DNA from: Campylobacter gracilis
GTDB taxonomy: Bacteria; Campylobacterota; Campylobacteria; Campylobacterales; Campylobacteraceae
Assembly (NCBI RefSeq): GCF_001190745.1
Contig: NZ_CP012196.1
Coordinates: 248,001-312,000 of the forward strand
Direction: 5' to 3'
Length of the DNA stretch: 64,000 bases
Numbering within the stretch: the stretch's first letter is position 1; the number at the start of each line of letters is the position of its first letter. Of this stretch, positions 37,230-46,500 are shown piece after piece. Made by a program: the position numbers and the translations under genes. The notes below the pieces were generated by a model. The model saw only the letters and a list, made by a program, of their open reading frames with translations, had not been told where the DNA came from and searched no databases.

Positions 37230-38792
37230 CTAAAATACGTGGCGCAAAAGCACGAATGCAAACGCCGAAAGCAGCGCCGAGACGGGCAGGGTGATGATCC
37301 ACGCTAGCCCGATCGGCTTCATCAGCGACCAGTTCGTGCTGTGATTTACCAAGCCGATTCCCAAAATCGCACCGATTAGCACGTGGGTCGAGGAGATCGG
37401 AAGTCCAAGCACCGATGCCGCCATGACGACGACGGCGCTTGCAAGCTCGGCGCTAAAGCCCGAGGCTGGGTGGATTTTCGTAAGATTGGTGCCTACGGTG
37501 GCGATCACCTCTTTGCCGATGAACCAAAGCCCCGCTATGAGGGCTACTGCGAACATTATCATAATCTGCTGCGGCACGGGAGTGGAGGGATTAATACTAT
37601 TCGTGGCCATCGTATCGATGATGGCGGCAAACGGACCCACGGCGTTTGCGATGTCGTTACTGCCGTGCGAAAACGCAAAGCCGCTAGCGGTGAGCACCTG
37701 CAGCCAGCTAAACATCAAAAACGCGGATTTGTTTAAATTTGAGCGGCGCAGGGTTTTAGCGAAAATAAACATCAAAAGCCAGGTGATTAGCGTCGACATA
37801 CCGATGATGAGGTAGTTGTAAAAATTCGTAAGCCCGAAATTTAGATTATGCAGCCCCTTAAATATCAGCATCGCCGAGATCACGAAAGCGCCGATACCGG
37901 CTACGGCTGGAATCCCGTACTCTAGGGCTTTGTGGGATTTGAGCTTCTCTTTTTTTGCGTCAAGCTCGATCACCTTTTTATAATACTCGCTATCCAGCTC
38001 GCTTGGATCGAAATCTGGATCGCGCATCGCGTAAATATCGTGATTTAGCGCCTCTGCATAGGCGATCTTTTGAATGTCGTCCAGGGTCTCGAAGGTCTTT
38101 TTATGCAGCTTACGGAGGGATTTTTTTTCGCGCTTTATGCGGTCGATCTTTATTTGAGCGTAGCGGTTGTAATCCAAAATATAATGTTTGATGAGCCAGA
38201 AAATTCCAAAGGAGATCACTCCGCCCAAAATCGGCGAGAGCACCCAGGAAATCGCTATTTTGCCGATCTTATCCCACTGCACTAGCCACAATGCGGAAGT
38301 CTCTGCGGTATTAAGCAGGGCGCCTAGCGTAAGCCCCGAGCCCACGATACCGCCGATGATCGCATGAGTAGTAGATACGGGCAAGCCCTTTCTGCTGGCA
38401 AAAAGCAGCCACGCGCCCGCCGCAAAAAGCGCGCTCATCATTACGTAGATAAAGTCTCTAGGATGCACGTCCATTTTGCTAAGATCGATTATGCCGCTTC
38501 TGATCGTCGAGGTTACTTCGCCACCTGCGATTACCGCGCCGCTTGCTTCAAATACCGCCGCGATACAAAGGGCTTGCGCGATGCTGAGAGTGCCGCTTCC
38601 GACGCTGGTGCCGAAGGAATTTGCCACGTCGTTTCCGCCGATATTAAAGGCCATAAAGATGCCCAAAAATACCGAAACTAAAAATAGCATTTTATCGCCG
38701 CTTCCTATAAAACCGAATCCCCAGATAAGAAAATAGATTGTTACGCCGCAGAATATGCCGTAGAAAATGAGACTTATCTTGCTAGATTTCAT
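37230..38792 (-). CDS. pitA: Inorganic phosphate transporter, PiT family
   Basis: 520 residues, about ten to twelve membrane segments. The duplicated PiT signature is clear: GGNDVANSFGTSVGSGTLS in the N-terminal half and SHGSNDIANAVGPFAA in the C-terminal half. A charged cytoplasmic loop of about 90 residues in the middle (KREKKSLRKLHKKTFE ...) is longer than in E. coli PitA. It couples phosphate uptake to the proton or sodium gradient. AAGGGAGAG precedes the ATG. No pho genes adjoin it. Confidence 0.92.
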   Translation of the reverse strand: MKSSKISLIFYGIFCGVTIYFLIWGFGFIGSGDKMLFLVSVFLGIFMAFNIGGNDVANSFGTSVGSGTLSIAQALCIAAVFEASGAVIAGGEVTSTIRSGIIDLSKMDVHPRDFIYVMMSALFAAGAWLLFASRKGLPVSTTHAIIGGIVGSGLTLGALLNTAETSALWLVQWDKIGKIAISWVLSPILGGVISFGIFWLIKHYILDYNRYAQIKIDRIKREKKSLRKLHKKTFETLDDIQKIAYAEALNHDIYAMRDPDFDPSELDSEYYKKVIELDAKKEKLKSHKALEYGIPAVAGIGAFVISAMLIFKGLHNLNFGLTNFYNYLIIGMSTLITWLLMFIFAKTLRRSNLNKSAFLMFSWLQVLTASGFAFSHGSNDIANAVGPFAAIIDTMATNSINPSTPVPQQIMIMFAVALIAGLWFIGKEVIATVGTNLTKIHPASGFSAELASAVVVMAASVLGLPISSTHVLIGAILGIGLVNHSTNWSLMKPIGLAWIITLPVSALLSAFAFVLLRHVF

Positions 38793-38929
38793 AGCTCTCC
38801 CTTAAAATCCGCGAAATTTTACCACACGCGCCTTAATCCCCACTAAATCGCACGGGCGAGGTATATAAATTTTAATTTTAAAAGCGAATTTAGTGGCGCG
38901 CGCTAAGCTTTATTAAATCAATACTTCGT

Positions 38930-38935
38930 TACAAT
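38930..38935 (+). promoter_or_regulatory. Probable -10 box (TACAAT) for the nuo operon
   Basis: TACAAT is 31 bases before the nuoA ATG in a T/A-rich stretch; the sequence after it leads to a GAGG ribosome site. No other promoter-like sequence stands out in the 173-base gap. Confidence 0.5.
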
Positions 38936-38965
38936 CCACATTAAATTTTAAAACCGAGGCGAAAA

Positions 38966-39355
38966 ATGTCTAGAATTCCGCTGCAAAGCCCGTATTTCGG
39001 AATATTCGTAATGCTAATCCTAGCTTTTTGCGTCTTTTCGCTCATCGTTAAACTATCCTCTTTGGTAGGCTCGCGTTTAGCAGACAGGCGCGATGAGCGG
39101 CTAAAGGGCGAAATTTACGAAAGCGGCCCCGAAGCCGTCAAACAGCCCAACCGAATGAACTCCCACTTTTTTTTGATAGCCGTGCTTTTCATACTTTTTG
39201 ACGTCGAGATTATCTTTATGTTTCCGTGGGCGGTAAATTTTAAAATTTTAGGCGTGTTTGGGCTTGTAGAGATGGCGTTTTTCATCGTATTATTAGGCAT
39301 CGGTTTCATCTACGCCTGGAAAAAAGGAGCGCTAAATTGGCAGAGCATAAGATAA
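38966..39355 (+). CDS. nuoA: NADH-quinone oxidoreductase subunit A
   Basis: 129 residues, three membrane segments, with the conserved [33 protein letters not shown] block. Membrane-arm subunit near the quinone site. First gene of a 14-gene operon; nuoB starts 19 bases inside its 3' end. Confidence 0.97.
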   Translation: MSRIPLQSPYFGIFVMLILAFCVFSLIVKLSSLVGSRLADRRDERLKGEIYESGPEAVKQPNRMNSHFFLIAVLFILFDVEIIFMFPWAVNFKILGVFGLVEMAFFIVLLGIGFIYAWKKGALNWQSIR

Positions 39356-39846
39356 ACTACGCGCGCGAAAACGGGCTTCCAGTAGTTCTTACCACCGTCG
39401 ATAAGCTGATTGCGTGGGGCAGGAGCAACTCTTTGTGGGCGATGACGTACGGGCTTGCTTGCTGTGCGATCGAGATGATGGCGGCGGGCGCGGGCAGATT
39501 TGACTTCGACCGCTTCGGCACGATATTTCGCGCAAGCGCCAAGCAATCGGACGTGATGATAATCGCAGGCACGCTTAGCAAAAAGCACGCCGAGTTCACG
39601 CGCCGCCTATACGACGCGATGCCCGAGCCCAAATGGGTTATCAGCATGGGCAGCTGCGCCAATACGGGGGGGATGTTTAATACCTACGCTACGGTGCAGG
39701 GCTGCGACCGCATAGTGCCCGTGGATATCTATTTGCCTGGATGCGCGCCGCGCCCCGAGACGCTGCAGTTTGCGATGATGGTGCTGCAAAAAAAGATCCG
39801 TACCCAAACTCCGCGCCGCGCGCAAAAGGCAAAAAGGCTGATCTGA
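39337..39846 (+). CDS. nuoB: NADH-quinone oxidoreductase subunit B
   Basis: 169 residues from a TTG start at 39337 behind GGAG. Four cluster-N2 Cys are visible: the CC pair in ACCAIEMM, one in [10 protein letters not shown] and one in GCAPRPE. The ATG of nuoC overlaps the stop by one base. Confidence 0.97.
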   Translation: MAEHKINYARENGLPVVLTTVDKLIAWGRSNSLWAMTYGLACCAIEMMAAGAGRFDFDRFGTIFRASAKQSDVMIIAGTLSKKHAEFTRRLYDAMPEPKWVISMGSCANTGGMFNTYATVQGCDRIVPVDIYLPGCAPRPETLQFAMMVLQKKIRTQTPRRAQKAKRLI

Positions 39847-40634
39847 TGAGAAAATTTAATCCCAAAGGCGATCAGAGTAAAAAAAATTACTACAAAGACA
39901 GATTTTTCATTCCCGAGGAAACGCCGAAATCCAGCGCAAACGAGAGCGATTTCAAAGACGATCTGGATGCGCTTGAAGGCGTCCAAATTTTAAACTCGTA
40001 CGTGGAATTTAACACTCTCGTACTCTATGTGGAGCCTGCGCAAAATTTAGCGGCGCTACGCGCGCTTAAGGGCGCGGGATATGAAATTTTATGTGAGCTA
40101 AGCGGCGTGGATTTTACCGAGGCTCGCGGCGGCATTGAGGTTTTTTATCAGCTTTTGGATATAAAAAGAGCGCGCCGCGCGCGGCTAAAGTGCTTCGTGC
40201 CGAATGAGAGCTTTTTGCAAAGCGCTGCGGGCATTTACAAAAGCGCGAACTGGGCGGAGCGCGAGCTATACGATATGATGGGCGTTTGGATAGAGGCCCA
40301 TCCGAACTTGGCGCGCCTAATAATGCCCGATGATTGGTTCGGACACCCGCTTTTGAAGTCCTATCCGCTGCAAGGAGACGAGTTTGCCAAGTGGTACGAG
40401 GTGGATAAAATTTTTGGGGTCGGCGCGCGCGAGCGGATCGGCGAAGAGAACCGAAATTCCGCATTCGTAGATGAAAAGGATACCTTTAACTTCGCGCGAC
40501 TCTATCACGAGGGCGCTAGAGGCGAGCCGCGCCCGCAAGAGAAAATTTTACAAGAATATCAGGAAGAGGGCGGCGTGCGCTTCGTAAAACGCGCTAAACG
40601 CGGAATTTACAAGATCATCACAAAGAGAAAATAA
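39846..40634 (+). CDS. nuoC: NADH-quinone oxidoreductase subunit C
   Basis: 262 residues from the ATG at 39846 (ATGA overlap with nuoB). The signature [11 protein letters not shown] ... [20 protein letters not shown] is present, and a ~50-residue N-terminal stretch precedes the conserved fold. A longer in-frame start at 39741 would lie inside nuoB and is not needed. Separate from nuoD, as in most epsilonproteobacteria. Confidence 0.95.
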   Translation: MRKFNPKGDQSKKNYYKDRFFIPEETPKSSANESDFKDDLDALEGVQILNSYVEFNTLVLYVEPAQNLAALRALKGAGYEILCELSGVDFTEARGGIEVFYQLLDIKRARRARLKCFVPNESFLQSAAGIYKSANWAERELYDMMGVWIEAHPNLARLIMPDDWFGHPLLKSYPLQGDEFAKWYEVDKIFGVGARERIGEENRNSAFVDEKDTFNFARLYHEGARGEPRPQEKILQEYQEEGGVRFVKRAKRGIYKIITKRK

Positions 40635-41860
40635 TGCAAAATCCAAACAAGCTAAGACCTTTTTTCGAAAACATCGAGTACGAGCGCGAGGGCGCGAATA
40701 TGATCTTAAATTTCGGTCCGCAGCATCCAAGCGCGCACGGTCAGCTAAAGCTCGTGCTGGAGCTTGACGGCGAGCGCATCGTGCGAGCCCGCCCCGGCGT
40801 GGGCTACATGCACCGAGGCATCGAAAAGATGGCAGAAAATATGATCTACGCAGAGTTCGTCCCAGTAACAGATCGCATCGATTACGTCGCATCGGGCTCG
40901 AACAACTACGGCTTTTGCGCCGCGGTCGAGAAGCTCTGCGGCATCGAAGTGCCGCGCCGCGCGCAGATCATCCGCACGATCTTATTGGAGCTTAATCGCA
41001 TCAGCTCGCACCTTCTGTTTTTGGGTACGCACGCGCTTGATATCGGCGCGATGACGGTATTTCTCTACTGCTTTCGCTCGCGCGAATACATACTCGATCT
41101 CATAGAAAAATACTGCGGTGCGCGCCTTACGCACAATAATATCAAAATCGGCGGCGTGTTTTTGGATCTGCCTAACGGCTGGTTAGAGGAGATGTTGAAA
41201 TTTTGCGACGAATTCCCTAGCGATATTAAAGAATTTGAAGATATGCTCGATACGAATAGAATTTGGCTAATGCGAACCGAGGGTGTGGGCGTGATCTCGC
41301 ACGAAGACGCTCTTAGCTGCGGCTGTAGCGGCGTGACGCTCCGCGCTAGCGGGCATGCGTGGGATATCCGTAAAGAAGAGCCATACCTCATCTACGACGA
41401 GCTTGATTTCGACGTGCCGTATGCGAGCGAGGGCGACTGCTACGCGCGCTATAAGTGCTATATGGCGGAGATGCGCGAGAGCCTTAAAATTTTGCGCCAG
41501 TGCGCGAAACACTATCCGCTAAGCGATCCGCAAATTTTAGCGATTGATCCCGCTTACGTAAATCCTAGCAAAGAGCAGATCATGACGCAAAACTACTCGC
41601 TGATGCAGCATTTCGTGTTAGTCACTCAGGGCTTACGCCCGCCCGTGGGCGAAATTTACGCCGCGAGCGAGAGTCCTAAGGGCGAGCTTGGATTTTATAT
41701 TCGCTCGATGGGGCAAAGCCGCCCCTATCGCCTTAAGATCCGCACGCCGAGCTTTTGGCACTGCGCGGTCTATGAAGAAATTTTACCCGGGCAGTATCTT
41801 GCCGACGCTGCGGCGATCATCGGCAGCACGAATATCATTTTAGGTGAGGTGGATCGATGA
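40634..41860 (+). CDS. nuoD: NADH-quinone oxidoreductase subunit D
   Basis: 408 residues. [15 protein letters not shown] contains the quinone-binding His, and [17 protein letters not shown] and the C-terminal GEVDR are typical. Forms the quinone pocket with NuoB. Overlaps nuoC by one base and the next gene by four. Confidence 0.97.
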   Translation: MQNPNKLRPFFENIEYEREGANMILNFGPQHPSAHGQLKLVLELDGERIVRARPGVGYMHRGIEKMAENMIYAEFVPVTDRIDYVASGSNNYGFCAAVEKLCGIEVPRRAQIIRTILLELNRISSHLLFLGTHALDIGAMTVFLYCFRSREYILDLIEKYCGARLTHNNIKIGGVFLDLPNGWLEEMLKFCDEFPSDIKEFEDMLDTNRIWLMRTEGVGVISHEDALSCGCSGVTLRASGHAWDIRKEEPYLIYDELDFDVPYASEGDCYARYKCYMAEMRESLKILRQCAKHYPLSDPQILAIDPAYVNPSKEQIMTQNYSLMQHFVLVTQGLRPPVGEIYAASESPKGELGFYIRSMGQSRPYRLKIRTPSFWHCAVYEEILPGQYLADAAAIIGSTNIILGEVDR

Positions 41861-42087
41861 AACGCTACGATTTGAGGCATCTGGGCGATAAATTTTTAAA
41901 CCGCATGGGCGAAATTTTAAAAAATTCCGCTCGCGGCGAGACGATGATCTTTATGTTTGAGATGGGCGATTTCAGCGCGGTTCAAAAAAGCGCCGATCTA
42001 GTCGAGGGGCTAAATTCCACGCTTTTAAGCTCAATCCGCTATAACCAGGTCGATTGGATGATAGTCGCAAAAAAGGGGAGAATATGA
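41857..42087 (+). CDS. Small complex I protein replacing NuoE (Cj1575-like)
   Basis: 76 residues in the nuoE position. It has none of the 2Fe-2S Cys of NuoE and starts [14 protein letters not shown]. jejuni and H. pylori have a similar small protein here, and their complex I does not oxidise NADH directly. Overlaps nuoD and the next gene by 4 bases each. Confidence 0.88.
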   Translation: MKRYDLRHLGDKFLNRMGEILKNSARGETMIFMFEMGDFSAVQKSADLVEGLNSTLLSSIRYNQVDWMIVAKKGRI

Positions 42088-42791
42088 AAATTTTAAATTT
42101 TGCGCCGCTACTTAGACTGCAAAGTCCGGGGCTTACGGAAGGTTTTAAACACGCTAAAATTTTAAGCGTATCGCCGTTGCAAGATCCGTATTTAGAAAGT
42201 GAGCTGATTAAATGCGAGATCGGCGCGCAAAACTTCGTGCTGGCGCTAATCTGCGCTAGTTTTTGCGACGAGCCCTATTTTGCGGATCTGGATCTGGAGT
42301 ATCTAAACGGCGAAAGCAACGTGGGCGAGGAGGAGATCGAGCAGATTTGCGAGTTTTTACGGGGAGGCTGCGACGCGCTTTTGATCGACGATGCGCTTAT
42401 TAAAACTCATCCCGATGCCGAAAATATCAAAGCTTTTCTGTCTCTCATAGCGGCAGAATTCGGAGTTAAAATTTTAAGCTTACGCGGCGAGCAAGTGGAG
42501 CTGGCCGCACCGCATGCGGTAAATTTAAGCCCGCTTAAAGAGCCTATGAACTTCGACGGCGCCGTGGTTTTCAAACACGATGCGGATGATCGGCTCGTCG
42601 GCGGAAGGTATTTTAGCATGGTCGCAAAGATCAAATACGGCGATCGCGTCCGCATCAAAACGCCGCATTTAAATTTGGAAAAAGAATTTATCCAAGATGG
42701 GTGGATAAATGGCGCGATCGCGCTTCTGGGCTCGGGCGGACGGGGCTTTAGCGGTTATAATTTCGAACTCGCAGAAATTTCTAAGGTTTAA
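42084..42791 (+). CDS. Complex I protein replacing NuoF (Cj1574-like)
   Basis: 235 residues from the ATG at 42084 with GGGGAG upstream. It has no FMN- or NADH-binding motif and no 4Fe-4S Cys set of NuoF. It occupies the nuoF place and likely belongs to the module through which reduced flavodoxin (or ferredoxin) feeds electrons into NuoG in campylobacters. That role is known from relatives, not shown by this sequence. Confidence 0.85.
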   Translation: MKILNFAPLLRLQSPGLTEGFKHAKILSVSPLQDPYLESELIKCEIGAQNFVLALICASFCDEPYFADLDLEYLNGESNVGEEEIEQICEFLRGGCDALLIDDALIKTHPDAENIKAFLSLIAAEFGVKILSLRGEQVELAAPHAVNLSPLKEPMNFDGAVVFKHDADDRLVGGRYFSMVAKIKYGDRVRIKTPHLNLEKEFIQDGWINGAIALLGSGGRGFSGYNFELAEISKV

Positions 42792-42792
42792 A

Positions 42793-45498
42793 ATGGCAAA
42801 GATCACGATCGACGGTAAAGCTTGCGAGTGCGACGAGGGCGAGTACATCTTGCAGGTCGCGCGTCGCTGCGGCGTTTTTATCCCTGCGCTTTGTTATCTA
42901 AGCGGCGGTACGCCGACGCTCGCATGCAGGCTTTGTATGGTCGAAGCGGACGGCAAGCGCGTCTATAGCTGCAACGCCAAGGCCAAGGACGGCATGGTCG
43001 TTTACAGCCGCAGCCCCGAGATCGACGCCGAGCGCGAGGCGATCACGCAGGTTTATTGTATCAACCATCCGATGGCGTGCGGGGTTTGCGATCAAAGCGG
43101 CGAGTGCGAGCTTCAAAATTTAGCTCATCTGATGCGCACAAATACCCAAAGCTACGCTATCCGCGATACGGCGCGCGAGGTGCAGGATTGGGGTTATTTG
43201 AGCTATGATCCTAGCCTTTGCATCGTTTGCGAGCGCTGTATCACCGCCGCGAAGGACCGCTTGGGCGTAGATGCGTTTAAGCTCGTTCCGCGCGGCGGAG
43301 ACGCGCTTAGTAAGGAGCAAAAGGACGCGATGCCCAAAGACGCCTACGCCGTGTGGAACAAGCTTCAAAAAAGCCTAATTGCGCGGGTCAACGATGAGGA
43401 TGATTGCGTAAACTACGGCGAGAGCGAGGCGGTCTGCCCGACGGGGGCTCTGGTAGAGAGCGCGTTTAAATACGTTTCAAACGCCTGGGAGCTGCGTCAA
43501 ATCCCCGCTTCCAACCCACACAGCAGCGATTGCGAACTGCTTTATTACGAGATCAAGCGCCGCGGCATAGGCGAGCCGCGTGAAAAAATTTATCGCGTTA
43601 GCAGCGACATAAATTTTAGCGTCCTGCATGCGGGAGCGCGCTTCGGCTGGGATTTTTCAAACGAGCAGGCGAGCAAAAACGAAGCGGTTTTTAGCCGTAT
43701 CGTGCGCGGCATTGAGGACGGCGAGATCAAAAACATCAAATTTAATAGTTTCATCACCAACGAAGAAGCTCGGATTTTAGAACTTTTGCGGCAAAAATTT
43801 AAGCTCGCTCTGATTAACAATGAAGCGTTTGCGTATCAAAAGTTCCTGCGCGAATTTTCAAAATTTAGCGGCACGAAATTTTATAATGCGGATTCGCAGA
43901 CGATTAAAAATAGCGATTTCATCGTAGTTTGCGGCACATTTTTGCGCAGCGACGCTCCAAATCTGGGCTATGCGGTAAACAGCGCCTGTAAGCTAAATAA
44001 GGCAAGCGGAATTTATTTCCATCCGTTTTGCGATGAGGGCATTAAAGGCTTTGGTAAAAATTTTATCCATCAGCCGCACGCTGCGGGCTTGGAGGCGCAG
44101 ATCCTGCTTTGGATCTTGCAGAAATTCGGACGCGATCTGCCTGGGTGGCTGGATGCGAAACTCGCGGCGGAATTTGAAATTTCGCGCGCCGCGGCGAAGC
44201 AAAATTTAGACGAGAAATCCGCGGATTCGCAAAATCCTGAGAATTCTACGGAGGCAAATGGCGCCGAGAATGTTGCGAGTGAGAGCGGTGCCAAAAATTC
44301 CGCAAGCGCGGATGGCGCTGAAAATCCTGCAAAAAATTCCGCGCAGAATTCCGAGAATCCCGCGGAAAGTAAAATTTCAAATTTTGCCCGCACGCTCGGG
44401 CTGGACGAGCAGAAAGTGGATGAGCTTTTAGCTAAAAAGGAGAGTTTTTCGCTCATCATCGGCGAGGATTTTATCCGCACGCCAAATAGCGCTACGCTCG
44501 CGCGCCTAGCGGGTTTGGTGCAGCGCTACACGCCGCTAAAAGTGCTAGTAGTGCCGCCGCGCACGAATAGCCTTGGCGTCGCACTCATCTGTGAGCTTAG
44601 TGCGCAAATGAGCGCGGGCGAGACGCTAGGCTACAACGAAGCGGGCAATATAAGCTTCGGCGTGCTGGAAGCCGATCTGGACGCGCCTAGCTTGGTGCAG
44701 CAGGAGGGCACGTTTACGAACTACGACAAGCGCGTAGTGCCTACTAATGCGGCGCTTGATTATGGCGGTTACGAGCTAAACGATATCGCCTGTGCGCTGG
44801 GAGTTTGCGCGGAACACGCGATCAGCTATACGTCAAGCTTGGGCGCGGATTTTGAGCCGATTAAATTTGACGATTTAGAAAATTTTTACGACAACGGCGG
44901 CGCAAACCACCGCGGATATGGGCTGCGAAACGAGGAGCTCGCCGCTAGCGAGGAGGAGTTTGAAATTTCGCTTTCAGCGCCGATTAGCGCGGGCGAGGGC
45001 GAAATTTTAATCTATGAGGCGAATCCGCTGCATCAATTCAATAAATTTAGCGGCGCAAGCAGCGCTCTGGGCGAAGCGGGCGCGCTGTATCTAAGCCCTA
45101 GCATCGCCGAAAGCTTGGGCGTAAGTGCAGGCGACGTCGTTAAAATTTACCAAGCGGACGATGCGGGGCATAATGAAAAAACTAGCGGCGCAGGCAAAAC
45201 GGGCGTTGCTAGCAACGAAAGCGACAAAGGCGGCGCTGGTCGTGCAAAAAAAGCGGATCGTGCAAGCGGTGCTCGCAAAGCCAATGCCTTCGGTGATGAA
45301 AATGGCGAAAGCGGCGCAACCGGGCTCGTAAACTTAAAGCGCGAAATCGTCGCTAGCGTAAAGATCGATCCAGGCTTTAGCGGGGCGTATCTGCCGTATT
45401 TTGACGAGAAGCTGCGCGGCGAGATATTTTTCAAAACCTCGCGCTACGCCGGCGTAAAAATCGAGAAAATTTCAAATTCTAAAGGAGAGGGCAGATGA
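42793..45498 (+). CDS. nuoG: NADH-quinone oxidoreductase subunit G, with two low-complexity insertions
   Basis: 901 residues from ATG 42793. N-terminal cluster motifs are intact: the 2Fe-2S Cys in CGVFIPALC ... ACRLCMVE, the His-Cys box HPMACGVCDQSGECEL, and the 4Fe-4S Cys in SLCIVCERC. The large domain follows. Two segments look inserted: about residues 474-527, rich in Asn, Ser, Ala and Glu, and about residues 787-846, rich in Gly, Ala, Ser, Lys and Asp. The first is coded by RAATTY-dense DNA. Overlaps nuoH by 4 bases. Confidence 0.93.
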   Translation: MAKITIDGKACECDEGEYILQVARRCGVFIPALCYLSGGTPTLACRLCMVEADGKRVYSCNAKAKDGMVVYSRSPEIDAEREAITQVYCINHPMACGVCDQSGECELQNLAHLMRTNTQSYAIRDTAREVQDWGYLSYDPSLCIVCERCITAAKDRLGVDAFKLVPRGGDALSKEQKDAMPKDAYAVWNKLQKSLIARVNDEDDCVNYGESEAVCPTGALVESAFKYVSNAWELRQIPASNPHSSDCELLYYEIKRRGIGEPREKIYRVSSDINFSVLHAGARFGWDFSNEQASKNEAVFSRIVRGIEDGEIKNIKFNSFITNEEARILELLRQKFKLALINNEAFAYQKFLREFSKFSGTKFYNADSQTIKNSDFIVVCGTFLRSDAPNLGYAVNSACKLNKASGIYFHPFCDEGIKGFGKNFIHQPHAAGLEAQILLWILQKFGRDLPGWLDAKLAAEFEISRAAAKQNLDEKSADSQNPENSTEANGAENVASESGAKNSASADGAENPAKNSAQNSENPAESKISNFARTLGLDEQKVDELLAKKESFSLIIGEDFIRTPNSATLARLAGLVQRYTPLKVLVVPPRTNSLGVALICELSAQMSAGETLGYNEAGNISFGVLEADLDAPSLVQQEGTFTNYDKRVVPTNAALDYGGYELNDIACALGVCAEHAISYTSSLGADFEPIKFDDLENFYDNGGANHRGYGLRNEELAASEEEFEISLSAPISAGEGEILIYEANPLHQFNKFSGASSALGEAGALYLSPSIAESLGVSAGDVVKIYQADDAGHNEKTSGAGKTGVASNESDKGGAGRAKKADRASGARKANAFGDENGESGATGLVNLKREIVASVKIDPGFSGAYLPYFDEKLRGEIFFKTSRYAGVKIEKISNSKGEGR

Positions 45499-46490
45499 GC
45501 GATAGTGCATTTTATTTCGTAGCCACCGTCTTAAAGGCGCTCGTGATTTTAGCCGTCATCGCGCTGCTCTCGGGGCTTGCGACTTACGCCGAGCGTAAGG
45601 TGCTTGCCTACATGCAGCGCAGGATCGGGCCTTCTATGGTCGGGCCTGCGGGGCTTTTGCAGGTGGGCGCGGATATGATAAAGCTTTTTACCAAAGAGGA
45701 CGCTATCCCTGCGCGAGCGAATAAGCTTCTTTTTAAAATCGCGCCGATCATATCGGCTACGGGAGCTTTCGTGGCGCTTTCGGTAGTGCCGCTGCTACCG
45801 GAGTTTACGATCGGCGGGCGGACGATACAGCCGATTTTAAGCGATATAAATGTGGGAATTTTATTCCTGCTCGGAGCTAGCGGCACCTGCGTTTATGGTC
45901 TACTGATCGGAGGGCTTGCGAGCTACAATAAATGGGGCACTATAGGCGCGTTTCGCGCGTTTTTGCAGATCACCTGCTTTGAGGTGATAAATGGGCTTAG
46001 CCTAATCCCTATCGTGATGATCACGGGCTCGCTCTCGCTTATCGACATCGTAAGCGCGCAAAGCGGCGGCATAGATAAGTGGTTTATCTGGAAAGAGCCC
46101 GTTTGCTTCGCGCTCTTTCTCATCGCAGCCTTTGTAGAGTGCAACCGCACGCCGCTGTGTCTTACCGAAAACGAAACCGAGATCGTAGCGGGTGCGGGTA
46201 CGGCGTATTCTGGTATGCGCTGGGGTATGTTTTTTATCGGCGAATACGCCAATATCATAACTTACTCAGTCGCTACGACGCTGCTGTTTTTGGGCGGATT
46301 TAACGCGTTTTGGTTTATCCCTGGCGGCATTATGATGGTGTTAAAATCAAGCCTCGTGTTTTTCTGCTTCCTATGGGCGCGCGCGGCGTGGCCGCATCTG
46401 CGCCCCGATCAGCTGATGGGGCTTTGCTGGAAAGTCTGCATGCCGTTAGCTCTTGCTTGCGTGCTAATTACCGCGCTAGCGATCGTTTAA
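45495..46490 (+). CDS. nuoH: NADH-quinone oxidoreductase subunit H
   Basis: 331 residues, eight membrane segments. ERKVLAYMQRRIGPSMVGPAGLLQ is the NuoH hallmark near the quinone tunnel; ECNRTPLCLTENETEIVAG is also diagnostic. Overlaps nuoG by 4 bases; nuoI follows after 10. Confidence 0.97.
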   Translation: MSDSAFYFVATVLKALVILAVIALLSGLATYAERKVLAYMQRRIGPSMVGPAGLLQVGADMIKLFTKEDAIPARANKLLFKIAPIISATGAFVALSVVPLLPEFTIGGRTIQPILSDINVGILFLLGASGTCVYGLLIGGLASYNKWGTIGAFRAFLQITCFEVINGLSLIPIVMITGSLSLIDIVSAQSGGIDKWFIWKEPVCFALFLIAAFVECNRTPLCLTENETEIVAGAGTAYSGMRWGMFFIGEYANIITYSVATTLLFLGGFNAFWFIPGGIMMVLKSSLVFFCFLWARAAWPHLRPDQLMGLCWKVCMPLALACVLITALAIV

Positions 46491-46500
46491 GGAGGGTGCG

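Noticed and set aside
39741-39845. Longer nuoC start inside nuoB
   Set aside because: The 35 extra residues overlap nuoB coding sequence and have no similarity to NuoC; the ATG at 39846 fits the ATGA-type coupling of the operon.
44213-45330. Intein or group of domain insertions in NuoG
   Set aside because: The segments are too short (about 50-60 residues), have no splice-site residues or endonuclease motifs and are plain low-complexity sequence.
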